Below, piece by piece: positions 53,627 through 62,898 of a DNA stretch of 64,000 bases. The notes beneath the pieces were generated by a model. The model searched no databases. It was not told the origin of the DNA and was given only the letters and a program-made list of their open reading frames with translations. The first letter of the stretch is position 1. Each line of letters starts with the position of its first letter. This DNA is from Spirochaetota bacterium (GTDB lineage Bacteria > Spirochaetota > Spirochaetia > SPDA01 > JAJSAL01). A program made the position numbers and the translations under genes. Where the stretch lies: assembly GCA_024274705.1 (NCBI GenBank), contig JAJSAL010000173.1:19296-83295 (forward strand), read 5' to 3'.

Positions 53627-54122
53627 AGGCGGTAACCCGGTTTAAGGATTTTCTCGTTTCCGGGAGGGGCTCCTCGGCGGGGTATCCGACGAGAAGAAGC
53701 ATGATTACTTTCATGGAATACGGCACGGAGAGCAGCTCTTTCACTTCCTGCTCATCAAAGGTTGTAACAATACAGGTACCTAAGTCTTCATGAATTGCCT
53801 GGAGCATCATAAATGATATAGCAAAGGTGATGTCCACAGGGTGAGAGAGCTGTCCGTTGGGCATGCGGTAATCGATGTTGGTGGAACACCCGGCAATAAT
53901 GGCTCCTGCCTGTCCGACATACTCCTGCCCGAATGCTGCGGTCTGGACTTTCTTTTTAAGGTCCTCTTTTTCGATCACGATAAAACGCCAGGGTTGACGG
54001 TTTTTTGCAGAAGGAGCGCTTCTCCCTGCATCGAGAATCCGTTCCAGCATAGTTCTGTTAATAGGCTTGTTTTCGAATTTACGAATACTGTGTCTTGTTT
54101 TGATTTCAGGCATGATTTCCAT
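53613..54122 (-). CDS. Nitroreductase family protein
   Basis: 169 residues. The FMN-binding N-terminus is TRHSIRKFENKPI, followed by APSAKNRQPWRFIVIE and the GTCIVTTF segment. This small subfamily is common in anaerobes and its natural substrates are mostly unknown. ATG follows AAGGA. A related protein is at 60.7-61.2 kb. Confidence 0.9.
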   Translation of the reverse strand: MEIMPEIKTRHSIRKFENKPINRTMLERILDAGRSAPSAKNRQPWRFIVIEKEDLKKKVQTAAFGQEYVGQAGAIIAGCSTNIDYRMPNGQLSHPVDITFAISFMMLQAIHEDLGTCIVTTFDEQEVKELLSVPYSMKVIMLLLVGYPAEEPLPETRKSLNRVTAFNHW

Positions 54123-54190
54123 GGTACATTCCTTCTTTACATTTTAGTAACCTTAACCGGCTTTTATACCTATACATTCTGTGGAGGCAG

Positions 54191-54208
54191 GGATGCTCCC
54201 AAGCATCC
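54191..54208. repeat. Short hairpin ahead of the M28-like gene
   Basis: GGATGCT (54191-54197) and AGCATCC (54202-54208) form a 7-bp stem with a 4-base loop next to the -35 box of the following gene. It may be an operator or a weak terminator. Confidence 0.35.
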
Positions 54209-54237
54209 TTGACGAACCGTGTACACCGCCCTATTGT
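54209..54237 (+). promoter_or_regulatory. Predicted promoter of the M28-like membrane protein gene
   Basis: TTGACG (54209-54214), 17-base spacer, TATTGT (54232-54237). The ATG at 54249 lies 11 bases after the -10 box. Confidence 0.5.
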
Positions 54238-54248
54238 ACAACCTGTAT

Positions 54249-56450
54249 ATGCGAACATGCATGCTGATGCTCTCCCTATTCATCTTATCGGCTGAAACGC
54301 TCTTTTCTCAAAGCCCCATCCATGTTCGTACAGCTGTTGTGCTTCAGGATTATTCTTTTTTTTCCACCCTTTACCCCCGAACAGAAGGATCAAAAAACGA
54401 AAAGGATGCACTATCGTTTATCAAGGGCAGGCTGAAACAGTATGATATCGAATACATAGAACAGGATTTCCAGGAGATGGAGGGGAGCCACTCCTTTTCA
54501 CGGAACCTGATCAGCACCATTCCGGGTGAACGGGAGGACACACTGATTATCGCTGTTCCCCTGGATCAGGGAGACGGCGCAGAAGCCACCTCAGACGGTT
54601 CGTTGAATCTTGCCCTTGCTCTTGCTCTTCTGGAAGAGCTTAAAGGTTCATCCCCGCCGATTACGGTTTCGGTACTGTTCCTGGGAGGGGAGCATGAAAC
54701 ATTGCGTTCTTATCCCATTGGTACAGACCGGTTTCTCCAGGATTTCTATCCCGAATCTCCGGTGGCGGTGCTCTTTCTCAATTTCAAAGAGTTCCCGGAA
54801 GCAGTTTCCATCCAGTCCGGTGCGAAGTATGGAACTACCCCGTACTGGCTTATGGAAGCCTGTTCTACCGCCCTTGACCGCACCGATATATCCTACCGCC
54901 TGAGGGGCAATGAGCATCAGGTGTTCAGGGTGGGTATGACCGACAGTGTTACCATCATCGAGCCTTTTTTGAACGAGGAGTTTCCGGCAATCGCAATAAC
55001 AGGCTCAGGTTCTACAGGGGAAATGGCGGATGAGAGTTCCCTGATATTTTCATTTCTTCTGTTTTTTCAGGAATTCCTGGGTACACTATCCGGAGGGTTT
55101 CCGGAAGAGTGGGACAAACATTTTTTGTTCTTTCAAATCGGTGGAAAGAAAATCATCGTTCGGGAAAATGTGTACGTCCTGATTCTGATTATCATATTCT
55201 CAGGTTTATTTCTGTACAGCCTTCTGTTCCGGAACAGAGTAAAAAAGTACCTGGGCATTCTCGTACATCACCTGGGCACCCTTCCTGTCCTTTATATCGT
55301 TATTTTTCTCTGTATCCTGGCCGGGACATTCGTTCTCGAAGGCGTTTCACAGTTAAAATCCTACCCCGCTATGTGGAAGGTCCAGCCGTTTTTCTTTCTG
55401 TGCCTGAAAGCTTCGGTAGCGTTTCTTCTGTTTTTCCTGGTATTCCGTTTTTTACGAAAACGGTATTTTTCTTTTCGGGGTAGTTTTTACTCTGCAGCTG
55501 CCATGATGTTTCTCATTCTCACAACCATTACCGTAACCGTGATAAATGTATCTTTTTCCTACTATTTTGCCTGGGCGTTTATCTGTGCTTTCATTTTTTC
55601 CCTGTTGAAGAGGAGATTCCTGAAGTTGATACTCCTCTGCCTGGCGCCCTTCTGGCTTTTCAAGATGGTGTATGATGTTTTTACCCTGCCGTCGCTGAAG
55701 GTTATCGAGTTCATTCTCTATTCACGCCTGGCTGGGAATTTACTTTTTGCTCTGTTTGTACTGCCCTTTGTACTTATGCTGATTCGGTTAAGTTTGCTCC
55801 ATAAACACGCTGTGGGGAAAAGGCAGAGGATTCAACACCTTTCGCTTCTTCTCTTTTTCGGTGTTTCCTCCCTGTTTTTCGCGGTGTATATCTATCTCAC
55901 CGACCCCTGGAACCATGCTGATCAGCCTGTCTATGTCGAAGAGTCTATCGACCTGGTAAGCCGCACACGGTATATGCAGATCAGCAGTCCGGCTCCCATC
56001 GGCGATCTTTCTATTTCAGGAAGCGGATATAATTCGGAGCTGCATGAAACCCAAAGGGAATCCCTGGTTCCGGGTAGCACCATACCCGAATTGATCTCCA
56101 TCACAGAGATGATTGAGCCCTTCCTGGACAGGCGCCGTATAACCTTAAAGATTGAATCGATAGGGTTCCCATCGGATATGACGGCAGCATTGACAGGAGA
56201 TGAACAAATTATTGTGTATGATGCAAATTTTCCATTCTCTAATCTTGCCCGGGAGAAGAGAACGGAAATCTACATCGGGAAAAACCCTCCGAATCCACTG
56301 TTACTGGAATTTACGATCCCAAGGGAGGCGGATCTGGTCCTTCATCTGGAAGTTGTATATAAAGTACTGCCTTACGATCTCAGAATAGAAGGGGAAAAGA
56401 AAAAAATCTATACCCTTCTCCGGGTAAAGGACCAAATCAACTTTTTTTAA
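54249..56450 (+). CDS. M28 peptidase-like polytopic membrane protein
   Basis: About 733 residues. An N-terminal signal sequence (MLSLFILSAETLFSQS) is followed by an M28-type aminopeptidase fold of about 270 residues (TLIIAVPLDQGDGAEATSDG and FLGGEHET). Some eight membrane helices and a C-terminal exported beta-rich domain follow. Metal ligands are degraded: the His-x-Asp motif reads PLD and the first bridging Asp region reads TSDGS, so proteolytic activity is doubtful. I chose the ATG at 54249 because the upstream GTG frame lies inside the promoter. The function is unknown; similar proteins resemble the GPI transamidase Gaa1 plan. Confidence 0.6.
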   Translation: MRTCMLMLSLFILSAETLFSQSPIHVRTAVVLQDYSFFSTLYPRTEGSKNEKDALSFIKGRLKQYDIEYIEQDFQEMEGSHSFSRNLISTIPGEREDTLIIAVPLDQGDGAEATSDGSLNLALALALLEELKGSSPPITVSVLFLGGEHETLRSYPIGTDRFLQDFYPESPVAVLFLNFKEFPEAVSIQSGAKYGTTPYWLMEACSTALDRTDISYRLRGNEHQVFRVGMTDSVTIIEPFLNEEFPAIAITGSGSTGEMADESSLIFSFLLFFQEFLGTLSGGFPEEWDKHFLFFQIGGKKIIVRENVYVLILIIIFSGLFLYSLLFRNRVKKYLGILVHHLGTLPVLYIVIFLCILAGTFVLEGVSQLKSYPAMWKVQPFFFLCLKASVAFLLFFLVFRFLRKRYFSFRGSFYSAAAMMFLILTTITVTVINVSFSYYFAWAFICAFIFSLLKRRFLKLILLCLAPFWLFKMVYDVFTLPSLKVIEFILYSRLAGNLLFALFVLPFVLMLIRLSLLHKHAVGKRQRIQHLSLLLFFGVSSLFFAVYIYLTDPWNHADQPVYVEESIDLVSRTRYMQISSPAPIGDLSISGSGYNSELHETQRESLVPGSTIPELISITEMIEPFLDRRRITLKIESIGFPSDMTAALTGDEQIIVYDANFPFSNLAREKRTEIYIGKNPPNPLLLEFTIPREADLVLHLEVVYKVLPYDLRIEGEKKKIYTLLRVKDQINFF

Positions 56451-56609
56451 GTATGTTTCACGCAGAGATCGAAGAGGATGCAAAGAGTATGTGATTTCAT
56501 AGATGACTCTCCTGCGAAAATGAGTGATTGAAAAGTTGTCATCAAAATTATAGAGTTATCGAGGCGATTTCAGGATATGTAGTCGCTTATTTAGGAGAAA
56601 AGGCATACT

Positions 56610-56843
56610 ATGAAACCATTAACATACAGAATCTTGTTAACAGAAGAACCCGAAGGGGGTTATACAGTAACCGTCCCTATGCTTCCCGGATGTGTTACAT
56701 TCGGAGATACAATCGAAGAAGCAAAGAAGATGGCTAAAGAAGCTATTGAGCTGTACATAGAGAGTCTTGTTGCTCATAGTGAAGAAATACCCACAGAAGA
56801 ACATACCTTTGAAACCACAATACTGTTAGAAAAGCATGCCTAA
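56610..56843 (+). CDS. hicB: HicB antitoxin
   Basis: 77 residues of the HicB partial-RNase H fold: YRILLTEEPEGGYTVTVPML and PGCVTFGDTIEEA. It neutralises HicA and usually represses the operon. An AGGAGAAAAGG stretch precedes the ATG. It overlaps hicA by 8 bp. There is no C-terminal DNA-binding domain, so repression may rely on the complex. Confidence 0.92.
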   Translation: MKPLTYRILLTEEPEGGYTVTVPMLPGCVTFGDTIEEAKKMAKEAIELYIESLVAHSEEIPTEEHTFETTILLEKHA

Positions 56844-57048
56844 AATTCCTCCTTTAACTCCGAAAGAAATAATCCGTATCTTAACTAAGCACGGCTTTAT
56901 CCTTGATCGGATCAAAGGCGGTCATCATATCTATCTGCATCCTGATTCCAGGAAAAGAGCTGTAGTTCCGTTTCATAAAAAAGATTTACCTAAAGGCACA
57001 ATAATATCTATTCTTAAACAGGCCGGAATAGATAGAGATGACATATAA
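56836..57048 (+). CDS. hicA: HicA mRNA interferase toxin
   Basis: 70 residues of the dsRBD-like HicA fold: LTPKEIIRILTKHGF, the catalytic His in KGGHHIYLHP, and VVPFHKKDLPKGTI. It cleaves mRNA independently of the ribosome. The gene is intact and follows its antitoxin, unlike the decayed toxin genes at 61-62 kb. Confidence 0.93.
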   Translation: MPKIPPLTPKEIIRILTKHGFILDRIKGGHHIYLHPDSRKRAVVPFHKKDLPKGTIISILKQAGIDRDDI

Positions 57049-57209
57049 TCCACTTAAATCTTGGGTAGTGAGAGAAGTAAGTGGATAAAAAATCTGATAA
57101 ACTTATCGTTGGATAGCGGATACGAACATTCATCCCCGTAAAACCTGCTATCTCGGCTTTTTTCCTCGGTGTCTTGCTTTCATAAACCCCTTGGGTTAGG
57201 ATACATGAT

Positions 57210-59513
57210 ATGAAACGAAATTTTCTCTATTGCATAGGTATTGTTGCAATCTTTTTCCTGCTGATGGCCTTTCCGGTGTACAGTCAGGTGGTAGATAATG
57301 CTCTTGGAAGCGATCTGGAGCGCATTTTCCCGGAACTGAAAAACGGCTATATCGATCTGAATGACAACGGCCGTAAGGACCAGACGGTTGACCTGGACGA
57401 GGAGATCCCGGAGTCCCGGGTGAAGGATAAAACCATCCAGGCCCAGGAAATCTTAGGGTTTATCATCGAAAACTACCGGTTCATTCCTCTTAGCTCTCTG
57501 TATGAAGTGCGGAAAAGCCTGGAGAACGCCAAGGGGGAGATTCCGGAGCTTATCTCACTCAGTTACCGGTTCCAGATCGACGACATCATTGTGCAGAAAG
57601 AGCAGCTTGGCGAGGAGGGGATCTTTCTTACTCCTTCTGCCATGAAGGAAGTAATGGATAAAATGGAAGGGTTTATCGCGACTATGGCCCTGGCCTACAA
57701 GAAAGAGGGCAGAAGCGCGGAAAACGATTTTATTAAAGCCAGGGACGAGCTGTTATCCATGATTGTAAAAGGGTATCCCCTTCCGGAAGACTTAAGTTCC
57801 GAAGACCGGGGAGTCCTGGTGAGCAGCATGATCAATACGGTAATCAAGGAAAAAGCCGCCGATCCGGACCGGGTTCGGGCGGCAATCAAGACCTTAGGCA
57901 GGCTGGAGTCAGATATTGCCGTGCCGTACATCATGGAAGTATTGGACCTTGAAGAATTCAAATCCGAAAGTATTCAGGCTCTTGGATCCATCGGAAGCAA
58001 GAGTGCCCAGGACCTCCTTACCGAGGAACTGGGGAAGACGACAAAGACTTCAGTCAAGAATGAAATAATCAGGTCCCTCGGCAAGATCGGGGGTGAAGAG
58101 AGCCTGGAAAGGATATTGAGTCTGTTTCCCGCAGGCAGTGACGGGGAAATCGACCGGGATATGGAGATCTCCCTGCTGAAAGCTCTCTCTTCCATTGCGG
58201 CCGGAGGGAATACGGATCAGCGGATTTTTAAACTATTCGAGAAGTACCTGACCTCGCCGGATACCGGGCTCCGGATAATCGCCGTGCAGGGTATTGCCCG
58301 GTTTAACCTGGCCCGGACTGCGGACCTCCTGTTCGGTATGCTGAAAACGGAAAAAGAAGAGGAAGTGCTGCTCTGGATCATCCGGTCGGTGAACAAGGTC
58401 GGCAGCCAGTCAACAGTTCCAACACTCTCCACCTATCTCCGGAACGACGGCGTAAGCGAAAAGGTAAGGATAGAGATCATCCATGCGTTAGGTAATAACG
58501 CCGGCGGCACTAAGGCTCTTCCTTTTATCGTGGAAAATCTGAATTCTCCGTCTCCTGACGTGCGCAGGGCTGTAACCGATGCCCTCCTTACTCTCTATAA
58601 GGTTGACGGAAAGACGGTGACGGCAATCCTTTCCAGGGGACTGCTGACCGCAACCGAAGCTCATTACCTGATAGACGGCACCGCTGTACTGGCTAAAATT
58701 GCAGATCCCGGTTCCATCAACACCCTCTATACACTGCTCCAGAAACCGATTCCTGAAGTAAAGAAAAATGTAACCTGGGCGCTGTTCCGTACCAGAACAA
58801 CCGCCAATGCCCGAATCGTCGACGCGCTCAATAAACTGGTAACCAGCGAAACCGAGCCTATTGATGTCAGGATCAATGCAGCCCGTGCACTGGGGGCCAT
58901 GGGTTTCGATTCTGCAGCGCTGAAGGTGTGGCAGACCATGGTTACCACGGCAAAAATGAGGGGCGGGAAGTACACCATGCTCAGAATGTTTGCTATCCGG
59001 GCCCTGGGAGATATGGGGACCGTAAACGAAGAAGTGAAGAGTACCCTTTCGGGTCTTGCTCTGCGGGAAGAAAATCCGGAGCTGAAAATAGAAGCCCTGT
59101 CATCGATACAAAAACTCTCCCTCTTAGATGATACCGTGGAAAAAAGCCTGGTCAATCTCTTCAAACGGAACCAGGAGGAAGATATCCGGATCCGGGTCGT
59201 GGAAGTGCTGGGTGACATGGGATCCGCTGAAACACCGGGACTGGCGGGTACATTGCTCTCCGGAGCCCTGGAGCAGCCGCTTAAGATACGGGTTGTATAT
59301 GCCCTCTCCAGGACCGGTGGGGAAGAAGCGTATTCAGCTATACTGGACGCTTCTCAGGATGCTTCCCTGCGGGATTATATCCAGGGTGTTCTGGAAGGAG
59401 CGAATATGGAGGAGCTCCAGCCTCTTGTTTCCCGGAGATTGAAAACAGAGGGCAACCCGGAGATCGTTTCCCTGCTGGAGGATTTACAGGAGGGGTTTGA
59501 TACACAGTTTTAA
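57210..59513 (+). CDS. Exported HEAT-repeat protein
   Basis: 767 residues. A signal peptide (LYCIGIVAIFFLLMAFPVYS) is followed by a short DLNDNGRKD loop that looks like a calcium-binding repeat. From about residue 210 there are at least a dozen HEAT/PBS-lyase-like helical repeats such as AIKTLGRLESDIAVPYIMEV and IRALGDMGTVNEEVK. It is a periplasmic or surface scaffold of a type common in spirochaetes. The role is unknown. dinB begins directly after its stop. Confidence 0.85.
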   Translation: MKRNFLYCIGIVAIFFLLMAFPVYSQVVDNALGSDLERIFPELKNGYIDLNDNGRKDQTVDLDEEIPESRVKDKTIQAQEILGFIIENYRFIPLSSLYEVRKSLENAKGEIPELISLSYRFQIDDIIVQKEQLGEEGIFLTPSAMKEVMDKMEGFIATMALAYKKEGRSAENDFIKARDELLSMIVKGYPLPEDLSSEDRGVLVSSMINTVIKEKAADPDRVRAAIKTLGRLESDIAVPYIMEVLDLEEFKSESIQALGSIGSKSAQDLLTEELGKTTKTSVKNEIIRSLGKIGGEESLERILSLFPAGSDGEIDRDMEISLLKALSSIAAGGNTDQRIFKLFEKYLTSPDTGLRIIAVQGIARFNLARTADLLFGMLKTEKEEEVLLWIIRSVNKVGSQSTVPTLSTYLRNDGVSEKVRIEIIHALGNNAGGTKALPFIVENLNSPSPDVRRAVTDALLTLYKVDGKTVTAILSRGLLTATEAHYLIDGTAVLAKIADPGSINTLYTLLQKPIPEVKKNVTWALFRTRTTANARIVDALNKLVTSETEPIDVRINAARALGAMGFDSAALKVWQTMVTTAKMRGGKYTMLRMFAIRALGDMGTVNEEVKSTLSGLALREENPELKIEALSSIQKLSLLDDTVEKSLVNLFKRNQEEDIRIRVVEVLGDMGSAETPGLAGTLLSGALEQPLKIRVVYALSRTGGEEAYSAILDASQDASLRDYIQGVLEGANMEELQPLVSRRLKTEGNPEIVSLLEDLQEGFDTQF

Positions 59514-60698
59514 ATGGGCGTTTACTTCCACGTAGATATGGATGCATTCTATGCCTCGGTGGAACAGCTGGACAATCCGGAAATCCGGGGGAAGCCCGTT
59601 ATCATCGGCGCCAGGCCCGGGACCCGGGGAGTGGTGTCCGCCTGTTCCTACGAAGCGCGGGTATTCGGTGTTCATTCCGCGATGCCCATTTCCCAGGCGT
59701 ACAGAAAATGTCCCCAGGGGGTTTACCTCCCTCCCCGGATGGAACGGTATGCCGAATTGTCCAGGAAAGTGATGCACATGTTCGATTCCTACAGCCCGGA
59801 GGTTCAGCAGATCTCCATCGATGAAGCCTTCATCGATATGACCGGTACGGAACGGCTGTTCGGTCCTCTTTACGACACTGCCCTCCGACTTAAGCAGCAG
59901 GTGAAAGAAGAAGCAGGGCTCACTATCTCAATCGGTATTGCACCTAACCGGTACCTGGCGAAGCTCGCTTCCGAGTATGCCAAACCTGACGGCTGCTACC
60001 TTATCCGTGAAGGTGAAGAAACAGCCTTTCTCGACAACCTGGAGCTGAAAGACCTCTGGGGGATCGGAAAAAAAACCCTGGAGCGTCTCGGGGAGTTCAA
60101 TATCATCTCTGTTCCCCAGCTCCGGAGTTTCCCCTTAGGATCACTAAAAACCATGTTCGGACAGGCCGGGGGAGCCTACCTGTACAATGCCGTACGGGGG
60201 ATCGATTCCGGGATTCACCGGGAAGAACCGAAGTCGAGATCCATAAGCAGTGAAATAACCTTTCCCGAAGACACACGGGACAGGGATTCCATCCTGAAAG
60301 TTCTTCTCGACCTCTCCCACCAGGTGATGTTCCGGCTTATGAAAGAAGGATTTAAATCGAAAACGGTTGTTCTCAAAGTGAGACACGCCGATTTTTCCAC
60401 TACCACCGCTCAAACCACCTTGAGACACTACGTAAGTTCCGCCGAAGAAGTATTCAGTGAGGTGAAACAGCTCCTGAAGAAGCGGTGGGACAGTTCCGGC
60501 CTGATTCGTCTTATCGGTGTGGGGGTGTCTTCCCTGGAGCGGGCCGGGGATCCGGAACAGCCGGAACTCTTCGAAGATCAGTATGACAAGCAGAAAAAAG
60601 TCGAACAGACTGTACTGGGAATAAAAACGAAACTGTCTGTAAATTCTATCATTAAGGCATCGCTTTTAGGTAAGGAGAAAAATCATGGACGTCTATGA
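59514..60698 (+). CDS. dinB: DNA polymerase IV
   Basis: 394 residues of the Y family: YFHVDMDAFYASVEQLDNPE, SYEARVFGVHSAMP, the catalytic QISIDEAFIDMTG and ISIGIAPNRYLAKLASEYAK, then little-finger domain sequence. A clamp-binding motif QPELF is near residue 348. It performs error-prone translesion synthesis. The ATG follows the HEAT gene stop with no gap. Confidence 0.95.
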   Translation: MGVYFHVDMDAFYASVEQLDNPEIRGKPVIIGARPGTRGVVSACSYEARVFGVHSAMPISQAYRKCPQGVYLPPRMERYAELSRKVMHMFDSYSPEVQQISIDEAFIDMTGTERLFGPLYDTALRLKQQVKEEAGLTISIGIAPNRYLAKLASEYAKPDGCYLIREGEETAFLDNLELKDLWGIGKKTLERLGEFNIISVPQLRSFPLGSLKTMFGQAGGAYLYNAVRGIDSGIHREEPKSRSISSEITFPEDTRDRDSILKVLLDLSHQVMFRLMKEGFKSKTVVLKVRHADFSTTTAQTTLRHYVSSAEEVFSEVKQLLKKRWDSSGLIRLIGVGVSSLERAGDPEQPELFEDQYDKQKKVEQTVLGIKTKLSVNSIIKASLLGKEKNHGRL

Positions 60699-61203
60699 AG
60701 CTATTCGGACGAGAAAGAGCGTAAGGTCGTACCTGGACCGGGAGATCGGAGATGAAGTGCTCAACCGCATCCTGGGTGCGGGCCGGCTCGCACCTTCCGC
60801 ACGGAACGACCAGGAATGGCGGCTCGTCGTGGTCCGGGACAGGAACACCAAACGGAAACTCTCCGAAGCGGCGAACAACCAGGGATTCGTCGCAGAGGCA
60901 GGAGCGGTAATCGCCTGCTGCGGTGTTTCAGGTGGACGGCTTATGCGGTGCGGACAGGACCCGATGCCCATCGATGTCGCCATCATCATCGACCATATCA
61001 CCCTTGCCGCGGTTGAGGAAGGACTGGGTACCTGCTGGGTGGGTTCCTTTTACGCCGACCAGGTCCGGACGATCCTGGGTATTCCTGATGATATTGCGGT
61101 GGTGGAACTCCTGGCCATGGGATACCCGAAAGACCCGTCACCTGCCGGCAAAAACCGGCTCGCTTTGGATGAGGTCGCATGTTATGAGTCATGGTCTTTC
61201 TAA
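60685..61203 (+). CDS. Nitroreductase family protein
   Basis: 172 residues: TRKSVRSYLDREI, APSARNDQEWRLVVV, and GTCWVGSFYADQV near residue 115. FMN-dependent reductase of unknown substrate, related to the protein at 53.6 kb. The ATG has an AAGGAG site inside the end of dinB (14 bp overlap), so the two are in one operon. Confidence 0.92.
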   Translation: MDVYEAIRTRKSVRSYLDREIGDEVLNRILGAGRLAPSARNDQEWRLVVVRDRNTKRKLSEAANNQGFVAEAGAVIACCGVSGGRLMRCGQDPMPIDVAIIIDHITLAAVEEGLGTCWVGSFYADQVRTILGIPDDIAVVELLAMGYPKDPSPAGKNRLALDEVACYESWSF

Positions 61204-61251
61204 AAACATTGCGTAGTGAAGTGTAGTATTACCTCAATTCAACATTGATTC

Positions 61252-61517
61252 TCATGGAAAATATCGATATATTTCTTTGCGATGCAGAACTGGGCTTACC
61301 ATAATTATTCCTTTCTCTATTTCCAGGCCAATTCGGTAATCACCAATACGGATTCTGTAATAAGCGGTATACCCTTTAAGTTTTCTGCTATTTTTCATTT
61401 CACTAATTGAAGAGATTTCAGGTAACTTTTCTAGAACGATTTCTTTTACTTGTCCCTTACATGACTGGGAAGTCTACGATAGTCCCTGAAAAAAGATTTC
61501 TTAAACTGAACCGTCAT
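61252..61517 (-). pseudogene. relE: RelE/ParE-type toxin with frameshift
   Basis: Starting at an ATG (61517) overlapping the antitoxin stop region, the frame reads MTVQFKKSFFRDYRRLPSHV and stops after a few codons. One base out of frame it continues as QVKEIVLEKLPEISS and on to KGYTAYYRIRIGDYRIGLEI, ending HRKEIYRYFP. A single-base deletion (GACCAA to GACAA) near 61452-61456 explains this. The two parts join into a normal-length RelE toxin, so the gene is inactivated. Confidence 0.78.
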
Positions 61518-61704
61518 CTATTTCATGGATAATAATTTTTGCTTCTTCGAGGGAATAATCTTCTTCATAAGAAGCCTCCTCTATCGCTTTCCCAAGACCC
61601 GTATCGAGCAGTAATGATTCGATTTTTTTAAAAGTATCATATGCTATGATAACGTCTTTTATGTTTCCGTCTTTGTCTGTAATAAATGAATCAACTAAAT
61701 TCAT
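61501..61704 (-). CDS. relB: RelB/Phd-like antitoxin
   Basis: 67 residues (start MNLVDSFITDKDGNIKDVII) of the short antitoxin type with a beta strand then helices and an acidic C-terminus ending HEIDDGSV. It is intact and overlaps the broken toxin by 17 bp in the standard antitoxin-toxin order. Confidence 0.7.
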   Translation of the reverse strand: MNLVDSFITDKDGNIKDVIIAYDTFKKIESLLLDTGLGKAIEEASYEEDYSLEEAKIIIHEIDDGSV

Positions 61705-61847
61705 AATAAGAACTACTATTGACTACTATAGCTTATAATTGGCTGATTGTCGATATTCCCCGGTATATCGGGATAGACGAAGATGAATTGAGAAACATCT
61801 TTGTTGAATTAATGGGTAGTATGTATTACACAGGTGGAGGTTCAGCT

Positions 61848-62081
61848 ATGTCCAATATTACTATTTCTTTGGATGATGACATGCTTAAAAAGGCAAAAAA
61901 AATCGCAATTGATAGAGATACCAGTTTTAGTGGACTTATTAGGGAATATCTCAAAGGGCTGGTCGATCAGGAAGAAAGAAATCGACTTTTAATGATTGAA
62001 GAACTTGACAGTTTAATTGCCTAAAGTAATGCTAAAATTGGCCGTAAAACATGGACCCGAGATGAATTACATGAGCGATAA
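61848..62081 (+). pseudogene. vapB: VapB-type antitoxin with premature in-frame stop
   Basis: A GGAGG site precedes MSNITISLDDDMLKKAKKIA, typical of VapB-like antitoxins of PIN toxins. A TAA at 62022-62024 truncates it after 58 residues. In the same frame the sequence continues SNAKIGRKTWTRDELHER to a second TAA at 62079-62081. That continuation is the usual C-terminus of this family, and it overlaps the toxin ATG as expected. The toxin-binding tail is therefore lost. Confidence 0.72.
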
Positions 62082-62258
62082 ATATTTTTTTGATACAAAT
62101 ATTCTGATCTATGCTAATGATTCAAGTGAAAAAGTAAAACAAAAATTGCCAGAACTTTAGTAAAAGATTCATTAAGAAAACAAAATGGGATTATATCAGT
62201 TCAAGTGCTCAGTGAATTCCGGGTAACCGCTACACGGAAAATTAAGAACCTACTTTAA
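62071..62258 (+). pseudogene. vapC: VapC-type PIN toxin, frameshifted and truncated
   Basis: MSDKYFFDTNILIYANDSSE is the PIN-domain N-terminus with its first catalytic Asp. A missing base in the A-run at 62141-62145 causes a stop at 62158. In the shifted frame IARTLVKDSLRKQNGIISVQ and VLSEFRVTATRKIKN follow, including the conserved SEF Glu, then a stop at 62256. The last half of the domain is absent. Confidence 0.78.
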
Positions 62259-62275
62259 CCGGGTTAGCTGAAGAG

Positions 62276-62898
62276 GTGATTGTGCCAACCATTACGTCTG
62301 TCCCTTCATTTGGCTTGTTGCCGGTATTCCTTTTTATCTGGATGTCCGGTGTGATGTATGCGATTTTCAGATATAGATTTATGACTATTTCCCTGGAGCA
62401 TGTGAGCAGGGTAGTCATTGAGAATATCGATGAGATGATCATCTTGCTTGATCCGGCCGGCAAATTGGTAAAATGGCAGGTGGTGATTTTGACAGTTTCT
62501 CTTGGAGAGTTCATCTATGGCAAAAAAACCGGACGAAAGTTCTTATAGATGCAAAGCTCTCCAATATCCACGATAAAACCGGCGATACTCTCGGAATTCT
62601 TATAGTGGGAAAGGAGGTAAAGGAAATACATCAACTGCGTGTCAGGTATGATTTTACTCAGACCGAAGCAATGGTCATTCAGTCGTTATTAACCGGTGCT
62701 TCCCATGGAGATATAGGGCGGAGCTTGGGATTAAGCGAAAGAACAGTGAAAACCCATATCACCAACATTTACAACAAGCTTGCAGTATACAACAAGGCAG
62801 GGCTACTGAAAAAATTAAAAGACTTCAACCTTATCCCGGACCAGGCAGCTGAAAAGAAGTTCATATTTCCGGGCAAGTTCGGCGAGGGACAACGGTGA
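62276..62898 (+). pseudogene. Remnant of a 7TM/PAS/LuxR-type regulator
   Basis: The first part (to about 62530) holds the last membrane helix (LLPVFLFIWMSGVMYAIFRY) and a PAS start (ENIDEMIILLDPAGKLVKW). One base out of frame the sequence goes on as TKVLIDAKLSNIHDKTGDTL and a LuxR helix-turn-helix (LGLSERTVKTHITNIYNKLA), ending at 62898. Most of the 7TM region and the middle of the PAS domain are missing. Intact homologues are membrane-bound sensors with a DNA-binding output. Confidence 0.7.

Noticed and set aside
57191..57210. Promoter TTGCTT-17-TAGGAT for the HEAT-repeat gene
   Set aside because: The supposed -10 box overlaps the AGGA ribosome site and is weak; not reported as a feature.
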